From the NCBI GenBank assembly GCA_027493675.1, contig JAOSKI010000041.1, positions 121,359-185,358 on the forward strand: a stretch of 64,000 nt of DNA, in the 5' to 3' direction. The first letter of the stretch is position 1. Every line of letters starts with the position of its first letter. Source of the DNA: Microthrixaceae bacterium (GTDB lineage: Bacteria; Actinomycetota; Acidimicrobiia; Acidimicrobiales; Microtrichaceae). A model generated the notes under the pieces. It did not search any database, was not told the DNA's origin, and saw only the letters and a list, made by a program, of their open reading frames with translations. A program made the position numbers and the translations under genes. Shown piece after piece: positions 29,138 to 41,257 of the stretch.

Positions 29138-29925
29138 ACCGGGGGGATGCCGAGATGTCGCGCCGGCGCGGGGTGAGGCCGGCTCGGCTCAGGTCGTACC
29201 ACCGTCCGGAGAACATCGGGTCGGTTTCGATGTCCACGGCGGCGAGCAGGGGTTCCGAGTAGACCTCGGCGAAGGTGGCGATGATCTGGTCGAGCGGCAG
29301 GTCGTCGAAGCTCCGCGATCGCGCACGTACTCCATGTGGCGCTGGCCGGCCTCGTCGTAGGGGTGCAGAAGGGCATCCGCGGTGCCGTCGAACTCGAGCA
29401 CCTTCACCCCGAAGCGTCGGCAGAGCCCGATGTTGAGCGCGGTGCTCGCCTTGAACCATCGCCCGTCGAGGTACAACTCGGTGAAGCCGTGCCACGCGAA
29501 CAGGTCGGTGCCCATGGCCTCGGTGAGCTTCTCGCTGGAGAGGTGGTTGCGCACGTCGGCGAATGCCAGCCGCGCCGGAATCCCCGCATGACGCAGCGTC
29601 GCGGTGTACAGCACGGCCTTGGGAACACACCAGTTGGCCTCCAAGCGGGCTACCGCGCTCGCACGGAACACCTCCGGATCCACCGACACCACATAGGGGT
29701 CGTGGCGGATCCTGTCGCGAACCGCGGTGAACAAGGCCACCGCGACGCCTCTGTGTCGTCGGCACCGATGCGGGCCTCCGTGAGCACGTCTTCCACGAGG
29801 TTCGCAACCTCGTCACTGTCGGAGTCCACGAACCACGTCGGCTCGGTGTGCGCCGGCCTCGGACGATCGGAGTCTGAGCCGGTGGTGTCAGGATCTTGTT
29901 GGGCGGCAGGAGTGGGTCGGGGCAT
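29119..29925 (-). CDS. Transglutaminase-like cysteine protease family protein, frameshifted
   Basis: About 265 residues. The transglutaminase core has the catalytic cysteine in NWCVPKAVLYTATLRHAGIPARLAFADV, then histidine in FAWHGFTELYLDGRWFKAS and a following aspartate region. Frames change at about 29742, 29312 and probably at the six-G run near 29143. Adding one base there ends the protein at 29119, overlapping the end of the convergent cytochrome fusion by 19 bases. The start is ATG 29925, preceding an acidic, Pro-rich head. Members act as peptidases or amide-forming enzymes, and many are of unknown role. Confidence 0.7.
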
Positions 29926-29991
29926 GTGATGAAGGGTATGCACGCTTGGGGTCGGACATCGAGGCGGGAGCTCACCGCGAGACGTGGTTCT

Positions 29992-30070
29992 GGCGAACTG
30001 AAGGGTGTGGGCCACCGTTCCGGTGGCCCCACCCTTCAGTTCGCCGGGGTGGGCGCAGTTCGCCGGGGTG
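29992..30070. repeat. Long intergenic hairpin with duplicated right arm (CGAACTG family)
   Basis: Bases 29992-30017 and 30021-30045 are complementary over 25 bases with one bulge, with a three-base loop, so the transcript would form a very stable stem. The end of the right arm, CAGTTCGCCGGGGTG, recurs at 30037-30051 and 30056-30070. The left arm is identical over 26 bases to 49836-49861. It lies in the divergent space between the transglutaminase and lipoprotein genes, so it is not simply a terminator. Confidence 0.8.
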
Positions 30071-30099
30071 ACGGGCGGCAGGCGGGACGGTCGGTTGGG

Positions 30100-30112
30100 T
30101 AGGCTGACCGCA
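30100..30112 (+). promoter_or_regulatory. -10 hexamer for a leaderless lipoprotein gene
   Basis: TAGGCT at 30100-30105, then six bases, then ATG 30112. The hairpin repeat ends 30 bases upstream, where a -35 or activator region would be. Confidence 0.45.
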
Positions 30113-31072
30113 TGCAGAAGGTGGCCGTTGTGGTCGCCCTGGTTCTCACAGCGGCCGGGTGGCCTGCGGAGCGAGAGGGGCGCGACGTCGTCTCGTCCCT
30201 CGTCGCGTCCCTCATTGATCTGGGAAACCGGCACGACAGATCCGATCGAGGATCAGTCCAACGACGTGCCCACCTCCGAGACGACGACCTCGACCTCGAC
30301 CACGATGCCCCGGTCGATTCCGACGGTCGACCCTTCCACCCCGGTGAGGATCTCGGTCGAACCGTCGGTGGTGCTGGGAGGTGGGAGGATCGTCGTGTCG
30401 TACACGGTGGCATCCGACGGGGGTGGGATCGGCGGACGTTGGGAACGAGACCGATCGGCATCGTGGGAGCAGTGCACCGAGACAGCCTGCGTTCCGGTCG
30501 CGTGGCTCATCTGGGGTAGGCCGCCGCTCCCTCTGCCGTACTCCCCGGGGATGGACCGGGCGGTCGACTACCTGAAGCAGCCACCACCCGACGGTCCCGA
30601 CGACTTCGAGATCCCACTCGACGCCGGTGGCGCCTACCGGGTGTGCACGACGCTGAGATCCATCCCCGAAGGTGTCGAGACGAAGCCATGGCGCCGGTGA
30701 CCGTGGCCGCCGTTCCGGTCAGGAACCATCAGGTTGGGGAGAGCCCTGGCTGGTTCGGGATCGACCCAGCAAGTCCGCCGAACCCCACCAGCTCGGAGCT
30801 CCACGTTCTCGTGCACCCGATCCTCTGCGAGCGCGCGACGCAGGCAGGTCAGCCCGATGTCGCCTACAGCGACTACCGAGATCGCGGTGTTGATCCCCGT
30901 GGTCAATGTCGACTGCGGCGCAAGGACACCCGTCGACGGCCCGACCCCGGCGACCGTCGCGCTGTCCGAGCCGCTCGGGGATCGGGCGGTGCTCGATGCG
31001 ATCTGCGTCGAGCCGTTGGGCATCAGCCAGTGTGAAGGGCCGCACCGTGGTCAACGGTGGCCTCCCCTGTAG
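30112..31072 (+). CDS. Probable secreted lipoprotein, unknown function, three frameshifts
   Basis: It starts with a short signal-like helix, MQKVAVVVALVLTAA. Dropping one base near 30163 gives a lipobox-like LTAAGC followed by a Ser/Thr-rich linker, so lipid anchoring is inferred. The middle is a beta-type domain (VRISVEPSVVLGGGRIVVSY) with a cysteine pair in EQCTETACVPVAW. Protein-like sequence then continues in other frames (NPTSSELHVLVHPILCERA; TEIAVLIPVVNVDCGARTPV; PATVALSEPLGDRAVLDAI), with breaks near 30680 and 30890. A shorter reading would stop at 30700. I do not recognise a named family, and the C-terminal extent is uncertain. Confidence 0.5.
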
Positions 31073-31118
31073 GCATCCGATGACCCTGTGACGTCCGCCG
31101 ATTCCGATCAGGCGGCGA

Positions 31119-32720
31119 TCAGACCTGGCTCCACCACTTGTCTATCCCGAGGTCGTCCGCGATGACCTGCAGCGCGTTGTACCCCGGGCCGAAGGTGATG
31201 AACCCGTGGGGATGCTGGGTCGAACCCGCCATGTACAGACCGTCGATCAGGGTCGGTACTGACCCAGCTCGGGCAGGGGTCGCTGATCGAGCATGTTGGC
31301 GAGGCTGATCTCGCCCATCATCCAGTCGCCCTTGACCATGTTGGGCAGCTTGTGGGCGATGTCCTGGGGGGTGAACACCTCCCAGTCCAACAGGGTGTCG
31401 TCGGTGAGGTTGGGGGCGTAGCGCCGCCAGGCCTCGATGCAGCGGTGCCCGTACCAGCGGCCCATCCGCTCCCACGCTCCCTCGCCACCGTCGGCGAGAG
31501 CGAAGGGGGCGAACTGGCGCAATATGGCGGTGTAGAAGCCCTCCGGCGCGTCGGTCGGGTCGTACAGCGAGTTCACCGCGGCGTTGGGCCTCGGATCCAC
31601 CAGGGATCCCGCGCGGATGGTCTCCCAGTCGGAGTCGAGATGGCCGGTGGATCCGATGCCCAGGTTCACCACCCACGCCCGGTCGACGTCGGGGTTGAAC
31701 TTCGGCGCGGTGTACTCGGGCAGCGCCGACATGGCGAGGTGCACCGTGAACAGGGACCAGTCCTTGTGGGCCACGTCGTTGCGGACCCGGGTGCTCAGCT
31801 CCTCGCCGACGACGGACTCGTCCATGAACTCGAGGAAGGTCTGCTCGGCAGAGACGGTGGAGGCGACCAGCTTGCGTGCGGCGATCTCGTGACCGCTCGC
31901 GAGGCGCACCCCGACCGCCCGGCCGTCCTCGACGAGGATCCGCTCCACCTCGGCATCCGCGACCATCACCCCGCCGTGCTGGGCGAGGTCACGCCACAGC
32001 GCATGGGCGAGGCGGTGCGAGCCACCCACGCAGAGGTGCCAGTTGTTGATCTTGCCGACCAGCAGCGGGTAGCCGATTGCCAGGCCCTTGACGTCGTTGG
32101 TGTAGGAGCACACCGCACCGTGGAACGCCAGGTGCGCCTTGATGCGGTCGTCGGTGAAGTGCTGGTCGAGGAACTCGTTGATCGTCTCCCGGCGCAGCTT
32201 CACCGACAGGAACTCCGAGCGCTCCTCCACCCCGAAGGTCGCGAGCGCCTTGGTGAGCTCCTTGACCGACAGCGGTGGCTGGTACATCAGCGTGCCGAGC
32301 AGCAGGTCCACGAAGCCGTGCGCCTCGTCGTAGAGCCGGCGGAACGTGGCGGCGTCGGTCGGGCTGAACTCGGCCATCGCGTCGGTGGTGCGGTCGATGT
32401 CCGCGTAGACGCACAGGGCGGTGCCGTCGTCGAACACCGAGGCCATCTGCACATCGGGTCGCACGTACTCCACGCCGTGGCGGCGCACCTCCAGGTCCGC
32501 CACCGGCGGTGCCATGTCCACGAAGGTGTGGTAGTTGGCGTGCACGTTGTGGGAGGTGCCCGGGCAGGGTGATCTCCTCGGTGCAAAGCCCGCCGCCCTC
32601 CTCGTGGCGGCGTTCGAGCACCATCACCTCCAGCCCTGACCGGGCCAGGTAGGCGCCGAGGGTCAGGCCGTTGTGGCCGGCCCCGATGATGACGACGTCA
32701 CATGAATCACGCATCTGCAC
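31119..32720 (-). CDS. CrtI/phytoene-dehydrogenase-like FAD oxidoreductase A, two frameshifts
   Basis: FAD enzyme of the carotenoid desaturase/ketolase superfamily, about 533 residues. The N-terminal dinucleotide motif is DVVIIGAGHNGLTLGAYLARSG followed by VLERRHEEGGGLCTEE. The middle carries a charged substrate region, and the C-terminal FAD motif is IDGLYMAGSTQHPHGFITFG. Frames break at about 32558 (joining ITLPG to SHNVHANYHTFVD) and about 31260. It starts 12 bases after the stop of a paralogue, so the two form an operon and probably a duplicated pair acting in series or as a heteromer on a polyene or other hydrophobic compound. Confidence 0.78.
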
Positions 32721-32732
32721 GGACCTCGCGCA

Positions 32733-34348
32733 TCAGTAGCTCCTCTGGTTGTCGACGGGACTCGGGAGGTCGAGGTCCGCTGCGATCTTCTTGTAGGCGT
32801 TGTAGCCGCACGCCGCGTGCACCCCGCCCCCGGGGAAGGTGGACGGGCCGCACAGGTACAGGCCGTCGATCTCGGTGAGGTAGTTGGACGCCTCCGGGAA
32901 GGGTCGGTTCACACCCTGCTGGTCGGGCACGAACTCGCCGTGGGAGAAGTCGCCCTCCCGCATCATGACCTTCCGCTCCATCTGGTCCGGTGTGTAGAGC
33001 TTGTGGGCGATCACGTTGTCACGGGTCATGTTCGGTGCCAGGGCCTGCCAGGCGTCGAGGAACCGGTCGTTGAACGTCTCGCGGACATCTGCCCACTCCG
33101 ATGCGCTCAGCTCGCTCGCACACGGCAGGAAGTACCAACCGGTGGCCGAGTGACGGCCCTTCGGCGCCTGCGCCGGGTCCCAGAGGCTGTTGACCCACAC
33201 GCCGGCTGCCGGCTTGGGCAACGTGCCGCTGTATGCGTCACGGATGTAGCGGGCCATGTCCTCGGGTCCCTCGTAGCCGACCGCGGTGTAGAAGCACCGG
33301 TTGATCTCGGGATCCCATCGCGCCGAGGAGTAGTCGGGGGCCTCGTAGAGGCAGAACATCGGCGTTCCCAGCACGTGGCTGGGCCCGTAGCGGAACGCCT
33401 TGGCCCGCTTGACCCACAGGTCGCTCAGGTGCTCCTCGCCGACCAGTCCGAGCAGCGTCTGGCGCACGTCGGCGTTGGAGGCGACGAGCTTGTTGGCCCG
33501 GTACTCGGTGCCGCGTGCGACCACCCCGACCGCGCGGCCGTCCTCCACGATCACGCGCTCGACCAGCGAGTTCTCGATCAGGTCGACGCCCTCGCGGTAA
33601 CAGGCCTGGGTCATCGCCTTGGCCAGCGAGTGGGTGCCGCCGTAGACGAGCTTCCAGTTGGCGGTGGTCCACATGAGGAACGTCAGGAAGTCGGTGCCGG
33701 TCCCGTCGGTGTCGAGCGGCAGGCCCCACTCGACGCTCACGCGGTACATCAACGCCCGCAGCTCGGGTGTCTCGAAGAGCTCGTCGATGACCATCTTCGG
33801 TGACTTGTACACGTAGTGGCTGCCCACGCCCAGGTCGCCGAAGGCCGCCTTGAGCATCTCCACCTTGGTGTCCAGACCCCCATCGCCATGCTTGCCCCGG
33901 GCGGGTTGTAGAGCCCGACCGCGAGGAGCTGCTGGAAGTTCGCCGCCCGCTTCTTCACCTCGACGAAGGTGTCCGCGTCGGCCTTGGAGTACTGCGAGAT
34001 GCTCTTGTGGGTGCGGTCGAGGAGCTCCGGGCGGTGCAGGATGACCGGCGGCCTGCCGTCCGCGAATGCGATCCCGGCCTGCGCGTCGGGGGTGACGGTA
34101 CGCAACCCGAGGCCGTAAAGGTCGAAGTCCTGGATCATCGGCATCACGTCGAAGAACTCCATGAACTGCGCGTGCATGTTGTGGCGGTACCCCGCCATCA
34201 CCGGTTCCTCGGTGTTCACCCCGCCGCCCTCTTCGTGGCGTCGCTCGATGATGGCGGTCGACAGCCCCGCCCGCTGGAGGTAGGCGGCGAGACACAACCC
34301 GTTGTGTCCCGCGCCAATGACGATCGCGTCGTAGGTCCGTGTGGCCAA
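32733..34348 (-). CDS. CrtI/phytoene-dehydrogenase-like FAD oxidoreductase B, one frameshift
   Basis: Paralogue of the next gene downstream, about 538 residues. FAD motif DAIVIGAGHNGLCLAAYLQRAG, then IIERRHEEGGGVNTEEPVM. Later come KLVYGGTHSLAKAM, VERVIVEDGRAVGVVARG and the closing GLYLCGPSTFPGGGVHAACGYNA, which is close to the C-terminal signature of phytoene desaturases. A run of five C at 33877-33881 (five G on the coding strand) marks the only frame break. TTG 34348 is preferred as start because GGGGG stands four bases upstream and the FAD motif follows; ATG 34399 is an alternative giving 17 extra residues. Confidence 0.8.
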
Positions 34349-34469
34349 GGTGCCCCCAATGCCGTGCGGTGAGTAGCGTGACAATAACGACGGGCCCATG
34401 GGTGGTCAACGAAGAGCATCCGGACGGATGTCACACCGCGACAGGCGGTGGCGCGGCCGGCCCGTGGTC

Positions 34470-36369
34470 TCAGCCTTCCGGCGAGCGGTACACGCTCCAG
34501 TCTCCCGAGGAGAAGACCCGCTCGGCGTTCGCGGCCCACCAGGTCTCGTCCGCGCCGAACTCGGCGCTGCGCTCGAGCGGGCCGATCACCACGTAGTCGA
34601 CGCCGTGGCGCCGGATCTGCACGAGTGCCTCAGGACCACCGCGCAGGATCGTCACCTCGTCGTCGGCCCGGCCCTCCCAGTCCGCGACGGCGAGGTCGAA
34701 GGTCCATCCCGGGTAGCCCGAGACCACCGCATGGCCCGACAGCGACGGCACCGGATGGGTGTTGGTGGGCGCGACCGCCAGCACCGCTTCCAGGGGGAGC
34801 TCGTCACGCACCCATGCTGCCACTGCCAGCCCGTCGGCGCTGGTCCACGGTATGAGGGTCACCGCGGAGTCGGTCGCACGGTAGAGGTCGAGCGCACCCG
34901 ATGCGCACAGGGCGACCATCGCCACCACCGCGCCGGCCCGTCCCGCCCAACCGGATCTGGCCAACCGGAGCACCACCGCCCCCACCAGGAACGCCCCGAG
35001 AAGCTGCCAGAACGCGAAGTACTTGGTGTTGTTCCACTCCCACGGGTGGAACGCGACGAGGTTCGGCACCACCCACAGCAACCAGGCGGGCGCGAAGGCC
35101 CACAGCAGCTCCCGCCGCACGGTGCCCTTCCAGGCATGGGCCACGACCAGCAGGATGATGAACGGGCCGGCGTTGCGGAACCAGAACCAGACCCAACCCG
35201 CGGGTCCGCCGTCGGCCATCCAACCCACGAGGATCCGCACCGAGGACTCCGGCGGCTGCAACCACATCGCGACCGGCGCCCCCAGCACGACCACCGGGAT
35301 GAAGAAGCGCCACCACGGGTGGTCACGGTCGAACACGGCCCAGCACGCGACCATGCCGGCGACGATCAGGTACGCGAACCCGTTGGCGAGGGGAGCAGGC
35401 CGACCAGGATCCCGGCCGCCGTGAGAGCCCTCGCCGAACGCGCCCGGCGTGCTTCGAGCACCAGGGTGAGGGCTGCCAGCCCGAGCGGTAGCCCGAGCAG
35501 GCCGTTGCGCTGGGCGTACAGGTAGGCGAGGACCGGGCTGTCCATCCAGAGCCCAGCGTCGGGGTCCCACGCGTAGGAGCGTGGCAGGTGCACCAGTGCC
35601 GACCACCCGTGCTCGCCGATGTCGCCGATCAGTGAGACGAACCCGAGGCCGCCGCCGACTCCGAAGATCACCACGCCCAACAGAGCGGCGCCACGGCTCG
35701 CGGTCAGGCGCACCCCGCACGCGTATGCGATCACCGGGAAGGCCAACGCCAGGAAGCCGCTGGTCACTGCGAGCGCCGAGGGCAGCGACACCCCGAGCAG
35801 CGACACCTGGGCGCCGAAGACGTCCGCGAGCAGGTGGTACCGGGCCGGCTGACCGGCTGCGATGGGCGATCCCGGCGGCACCGTGCCGCCGATGGCGGTG
35901 ATGCCGGCGATGCGAGGTGGGCGGCACCGTCGGCCCCAGGTGGCGCGGTGTCCGGCGTCGAGTCCGCCGTCGGGGGTGGTCACCCACGCGAGCGACAGGA
36001 TGCGCACCGTCAGTGGCCATGCCAACGCCAGCAGGGCGAGGAGCGGCTGCAGGCTCTCGCCGTCACGCCACGGCAGCCGGATCCGCCGGGTGAGATCGCG
36101 CATGTCGTCGCGCAGCGAGGACGCCGCGCGGCTCCATCCCGGCAGCGAGCACGCCACCGCGGCGAACAGGGCGAGAGCCAACGAGGTCAGGTTGAAGCCG
36201 ATCCAACACCGACAGGCCCCAACCCCACAGGCCGACCATCAGCGCACCCAGGGTACCCCCACCGCAACGCGCTCCTCGAACCCAAGGAGATGCCGCACAG
36301 GTAGGTGACACCGGTGCCGGCGGCCACACACGGTGCGAAGACCACAAGGGCCACGATGACACTCGGCAT
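34470..36369 (-). CDS. Polytopic GT-C-like membrane protein, frameshifted
   Basis: About 630 residues with ten or more hydrophobic segments. A membrane N-terminus (MPSVIVALVVFAPCVAAGTG) is followed by long helices with ARYHLLADVFGAQVSLLGV and WEWNNTKYFAFWQLLGAFLVG. A soluble C-terminal domain ends VVSGYPGWTFD and YVVIGPLERSAEFGADETWW. Its last domain parallels that of the DUF2298 protein across the divergent start (YVVVGTVERAL, then a YR end), so the two are distant relatives in the GT-C/polyprenyl-phosphate-sugar glycosyltransferase class. Frames change at about 36265, 36200 and 35392. Donor and acceptor are unknown. Confidence 0.65.
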
Positions 36370-36399
36370 GCGCTCGGCAGCCTACGTGGCGCACGGACC

Positions 36400-36413
36400 T
36401 ACACTCCTGCCTG
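36400..36413 (+). promoter_or_regulatory. -10 hexamer for the leaderless DUF2298 fusion gene
   Basis: TACACT at 36400-36405, seven bases, then GTG 36413. No ribosome site suits this GTG, while GGGAGG downstream is too close to GTG 36423 to serve it. Confidence 0.45.
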
Positions 36414-39400
36414 TGACGGGAGGTGATCCGCAGCAGCAGGCGCCCCCGACCCCTGGGCGCCCCGGAACCTGCGCCCACGGACCCTGCGTCACCAGGCGTT
36501 CGATCCGACGAACCGTCACGACGGCTGGTCGCCGTGCTGCTGGCGGGGATCGTGCTGCTCGCCTGCGGGCTGCGGATGGTGAACCTCGACTGGGACCGGG
36601 GATCGCACCTGCACCCCGACGAGCGGTTCCTCACCATCGTCAGCGACGAGGTCTCGGCGCCGGATGGTCCGGCGGAGTACTTCGACACCGCCGGATCGCC
36701 CCTGAACCCAGCCAACCACGACCACTGGTATGTGTACGGCACCGCCCCGCTGTTCGTGACCAAGGGGGTCTCAGCGTGGTTGCACGACGGGGCGGCGACA
36801 GGCGCGCAGCCCGCCCGGGCGGTGGTGGTGGGACTCGACCGGATCGGGGTGGACCTCCTCGACCCCGCACGGCGAACCCACCTTCGACTCGGGATACCAC
36901 AGTGAGAAGGTCGGCCGCCTTCTCGCTGCGCTGGCCGACACCCTCACGACGCTGCTGGTGTTCGAGTTGGCACGCCTGGTGGGCGGGCGGCGGGCGGGTC
37001 TTGCCGCGGCCTTCGTGTGGGCGACGAGCGTGCTGGCCATCCAACACGCCCACTTCTACGTGGTGGAGCCGTTCCTGGTCCTGGCCACGGCGGCAGTCCT
37101 GGTGGCCGCGGCGCACGTGGCGCTCGGGAGGGGCCGGGTGGTCCTTGCCCTGGGAGCGGTGGCGGTCGGGCTGGCCGGAGCGTCCAAGGTGAACGGGTTG
37201 CTGGTCGGGGTGATGCTGCTCGCCGCGATCGCCTGGAGGTGCGTGCCGCAGCGGCGGTGGCGACAGGTCGCGATCGACGTCGCCATCGTGGCCGCGGTCG
37301 CGCTCACGACCTTCCGCGTGTTGCAGCCCTATGCCTTCGACGGCGTGTTCTCACTCGACGGAGCCTGGCTCGATGCGATGCGCGAGCTCAGGGCACTGCA
37401 GAGCGGAGGTGATTCGCCCATCAACGTGCAGTGGGCCGACCGTGTGCCGGTGATCGAGCCGCTGAGGCACCTGGTGCGCTTCGGCTTCGGGGTTCCCGCA
37501 ACCATCCTGGCGTGTGCGGGCGTGGTCGGCCTGATGCGCAACCGCCGCTGGTCGGTGTGGCGCGACCAACCGATCCGGCTGCTGCTGGTCGCCTGGGTGC
37601 TGATCTGCGGTCTGGTCGTGTTGCCGCGGTGGGTCACGACCATGCGCTACATGCTCCCCGCCTATCCGGCGCTCGCCGCTGGCGGGTGTTGGTGCAGCAC
37701 GCCTGATGCGTGAGCGGGGATGGATCAGATGGACCGCACCCGCCCTGCTGGCAGGGTGTGCGTTCTGGGCGTTCGTGTTCACCAACGGAGTGCACCTTCG
37801 GGAGAACCCGCGCGTGGTCGCGGCCGACTGGATGGTCGCTCACGCGCCGCACGGGTCGGTCCTGTCGGTGGACGAATGGGACGACGGCCTGCCTTTCACA
37901 CAGCACGACATCGAGGCCAAGGGGTTCACGTCGGTGACCTTCACGCCGTTCGACACCGAGGACCCCGACGACGTGAGGCGCCTGGCGGACGACCTTGACC
38001 GCGTCGAATACGTGGTGCAGACGAGCGACCGCGTGACCGGCGTGATCGGCCGCGCCCCGGCACGCTACGCACCGGTGCTGCGCTACCAGCGGGCGCTCGA
38101 GGACGGGTCGCTCGGCTTCGAGCAGGTAGCCACGTTCGCCACGCAGCCTTCGTTGTTGGGCATCGACATGGACGACTCTGGTTCCGAGGAGGCGTTCCGC
38201 GCCTACGACCATCCGACCGTGCGGATCTGGCGCAAGACCCAGGAGTTCTCCTTGGAGCGGGCGCTCGAGGTCCTGCAACCGGACCGGGCCGCTGCCTCGA
38301 TCCACGTTCCGCTGGACAAGGCGTCCGCAAACGGCCTCATGCTCCCCGGGAGGACTCCGATGGAGCGGCGCAGGAGGGCCAGACCTTCGACGACGTCTTC
38401 TGGGACCGCCTGCCGTTCGCCCCGCTGTGGTGGTTCGCGTGGTGGCAGCTCACCGCGCTCGCCGCGCTCGGCTGGTGCGCCAGGCTCCTGCGGGCGCTGC
38501 CTGACCGCGGGATCGGCCTGGCCAAGGTGATCGGTCCCATGGCCGTGGTCGTCCCGTTGTGGGCGGCGGTGGCGTGGGGGATCGTCGGGTTCTCGGCGAC
38601 GGCCGTGGTGCTTGCGACGGTGTCGGCGGGCCTGGTGGGTTGGGGGGTGCCACGTCACAGACGTGAGGCACTCGCCCTCTGGCGGACGCATCGCCGCGCG
38701 ATCCTCACCGTCGAGGCGATCGTGGTGGTCTTGTTCGCCGCGGTGCTGGCGCTCCGAGCGGCGGTGCCCGACCTGTGGTTCCACCCTTCGGCGGGGAGAA
38801 GCCCTTCGAGGCGGCGTTCTTCACAGCGGTGGCCAGGACCTCGACGCTGCCCCCGGCCGATCCGGTGGTACTCGGGCGGGGCGATGAACTACTACTACGG
38901 GAGCTGGTTCTCGCTCGCGGTTCCCACCCGCCTGCTGGGCATCCGGCCCGAGGTCGCCCTGAACCTGGCCGTCGCGACCGTTGCCTCGCTCGTCGGTGCG
39001 GCGTCGTGGTCAGTGGGCGTGGCACTGGGCCGGCTCGGCCGGCGGGGCCGCACCGCCCGCCGCCGCGGCCTGCTCGCAGGGCTCCTCGGCGTCGGATCGC
39101 TGCTGTTGGTGGGCAACCTCGACACGCGCGCCGGTTGGTCCGCGGGACGGAGCCACTGGACTGGTGGGCGGTGTCGCGCCTCAACCCCACCACCACCGAC
39201 ATCAACGAGTTCCCCGCCTGGTCGGTGCTCTTCGGCGACTTCCACCCTCACCTGTTGTCGCTCCCGGTGCTGATCGCTCTGCTGGGTGTGCTGGTCGCCT
39301 ACGTCTGAAGCCACGCGCCGCTCTGGCGGTGCTGACCGGGATCACGCTGGCGTGGGTCCGCATGAGCCACACCTGGGACCTGCCGGTGCTGGTGGCGTTG

Positions 39401-40692
39401 ACCGTGGCCGCGGTCCTGCTGGGTGCGGCGCGCCAGGCCGGGGACTCACGCCGGGCCTGGCTGAGAGCAGGCGGGCACGTGCTGGTGATCGGCATCGTGA
39501 CCACCGCGGTGTCGTGGCCCTACGTGCGCGCGTCGGAGGTGTTCGACCGGGGCTTCACCTCCTCGGTTGCGCGCACCCCGCTCGGCGCGTTCCTGTTGCA
39601 GTACGGGATCCCGCTGGCGGTGGCCGCACTGTTCGTGCTGCGCCGCGTGCTCCTCGCCAGGCGATCCGGTCGGCTGCCCGAACTGCTGCGCTCGCCGGCT
39701 GGTCTCGCCGGCGTGGTGGCGATGGCGGTCGGCGTGGTGGCGATCGCCGCCGGCCGCCGAGGCCCGGTGTTCGCCCTGGCGCTGGTGGTGGCGGTGGCGA
39801 CCCTCGTGAGCGCCGGGGTGGATCTGCGTCGTGGCCGGCTCGGGCGGGGTCTTGCTGCCGCCTTCGTGGCCGCCGGGATCGCGCTGGCGGCGTTCCCCGA
39901 CCTGTGGGTCGTGATCAACGACATCGGTCGGCAGAACACCGTGTTCAAGTTCGGCTACACGGCCTGGGTGCTGATCGCGTTGGGAGCGGCCGCGATGGCG
40001 GCCGAGCTGCTCCTGCCCGGTCCGGCCTGTTGGGGTGGCACGCACCCGGTGGTGGTGCACCGCGGTGGCAGTGGTCGTGGTGCCCGGGTTGTTGTTCTGG
40101 CCCGCCGCAGCGCCGTCACGGGTCGATGCCCGCTTCTCGCCGCTCGGCCCCACCCTCGACGGCCGGGCATGGCTGCATCAGGGGCCGGTGCGGGTGACGG
40201 CCAACGGGGTGCCGTCGATCGACGTGACCGAGGACGAACCACTCGTCGAATGGCTGCGCGCACACGCACGCAACGGTGAGACCCTGGTGGAGGCCACGGG
40301 TCCGTCCTACACGTGGGTGGGGCGCATGTCGGTGGCCACCGGTCTGCCGACCGTGATCGGCTGGAGCTTCCACGAGGTCCAGCAGCGGCGTGGGTATTCC
40401 GACACGATCGACGCGCGCGTCGCCGCGGTCGAGAGCCTGTACCGGGTCGCCGACGACGAGTCGGCCATGAGGGTGCTCGCCACCTACCGACCCGACTACG
40501 TGGTGGTGGGAACCGTGGAGCGCGCCCTGGGCGATCCGGCTGCCATCGCAGGTCTCGCGGACCTGCGGGGGGCTCGATGCGGTGTTCCGATCCGGTGAGG
40601 GTGTGATCTACCGGGTGGACGTCGAGGCGATCGACGAGGAGCTCGCCCGGTTGGATGCCGAGCGGATCCGGACCGCGGCAGAGCTGCCTTGA
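36413..40692 (+). CDS. Giant membrane protein: GT39-like half fused to a DUF2298 (Chlor_Arch_YYY) half, many frameshifts
   Basis: About 1425 residues once frames are joined, with no stop between the halves. The first half (to about 38350) is a GT39/PMT-like glycosyltransferase: NLDWDRGSHLHPDERFLT, YHSEKVGRLLAALADTLTTL, GGRRAGLAAAFVWATSVLAI and a soluble tail. The second half has the DUF2298 signature GGAMNYYYGSWFSL, NEFPAWSVLFGDFHPHLLSL, DIGRQNTVFKFGYTAWVLIA and a tail with YVVVGTVERALGD. Breaks lie at about 36455, 36865 (CCCC), 37687, 38353, 38790, 38872, 39130, 39305, 40015 and 40572 (six G). GTG 36413 is chosen from the -10 hexamer. It probably transfers sugars from polyprenyl phosphate at the outer face. 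Confidence 0.75.
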
Positions 40693-41177
40693 TCAGGCCT
40701 CTGAGCGCTGCCGCGCCGCACGGTGAAGACCAACGCTCCACCCGCCAGCACCAGCGCGATGCCCAGCAGGACGAAACCGGTGTTGTCGTCGTTGCCGGTG
40801 TAGGCGAGCGACTCCGCTTCCGGTTGGACTCGCCTGCGCCGGCGGTGTCGGTTGCGGGGTCCTGCGCGGTGGGGCCAGGATCCTGGGTGGAACCACCTGT
40901 GTTCATGGTGCCGTCATCCGGTTGCGCGGTGGGCTCCTGTGGAGCCGCGGTGGGCGAGGGAGTGGCCGACGCGGTGGGCGAAGGGGGTGGGCGACGCTGT
41001 GGGTGACGCTGTGGGCGACGCGGTGGGACTGGGAGTGGGCGAGCCGAGCACGGTGCCCGATGCCGTACCACCGGCGAAGGTTGCGACCAGCACGGTCACC
41101 AGGGCGATGGAGCCGGCGAGGGCGACGTTGATCCAGGTGCTTCGCTTGTTCTCGGGCTTGGCCACGCTTCTCTCCAT
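40693..41177 (-). CDS. LAxTG sortase-anchored surface protein with Ser/Pro/Thr repeats, frameshifted
   Basis: A signal-like N-terminal helix (WINVALAGSIALVTVLVATF) is followed by SPTASPTAS repeats coded by imperfect 12-bp units at about 40975-41040. A Pro/Asp/Gly-rich stalk follows, then a cell-wall sorting signal: LAYTGNDDNTG, the hydrophobic FVLLGIALVLAGGALVF, and the basic end TVRRG. LAxTG is the motif cut by class E sortases in actinobacteria. Frames break near 40985 (G-rich run) and 40815. The exact stop is unsure; TGA at 40693-40695 would put it end to end with the convergent DUF2298 gene. No sortase gene is in the window. The stalk repeats make length variation likely. Confidence 0.7.
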
Positions 41178-41257
41178 GTTCGTCGGGACCGTCCGTGTTC
41201 GTCGGGACCGTCGGGCGGGAGCGGTGTGAGGCCGCTCGCATGCTGTGGGTCAATGTA

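Noticed and set aside
30734..31072. A separate small gene after the lipoprotein
   Set aside because: Protein-like segments in frames 1 and 2 line up as a continuation of the lipoprotein once two indels are allowed.
31352..33803. Long plus-strand frames opposite the two CrtI-like genes
   Set aside because: Third-position GC effect; the minus strand carries the FAD motifs and operon spacing.
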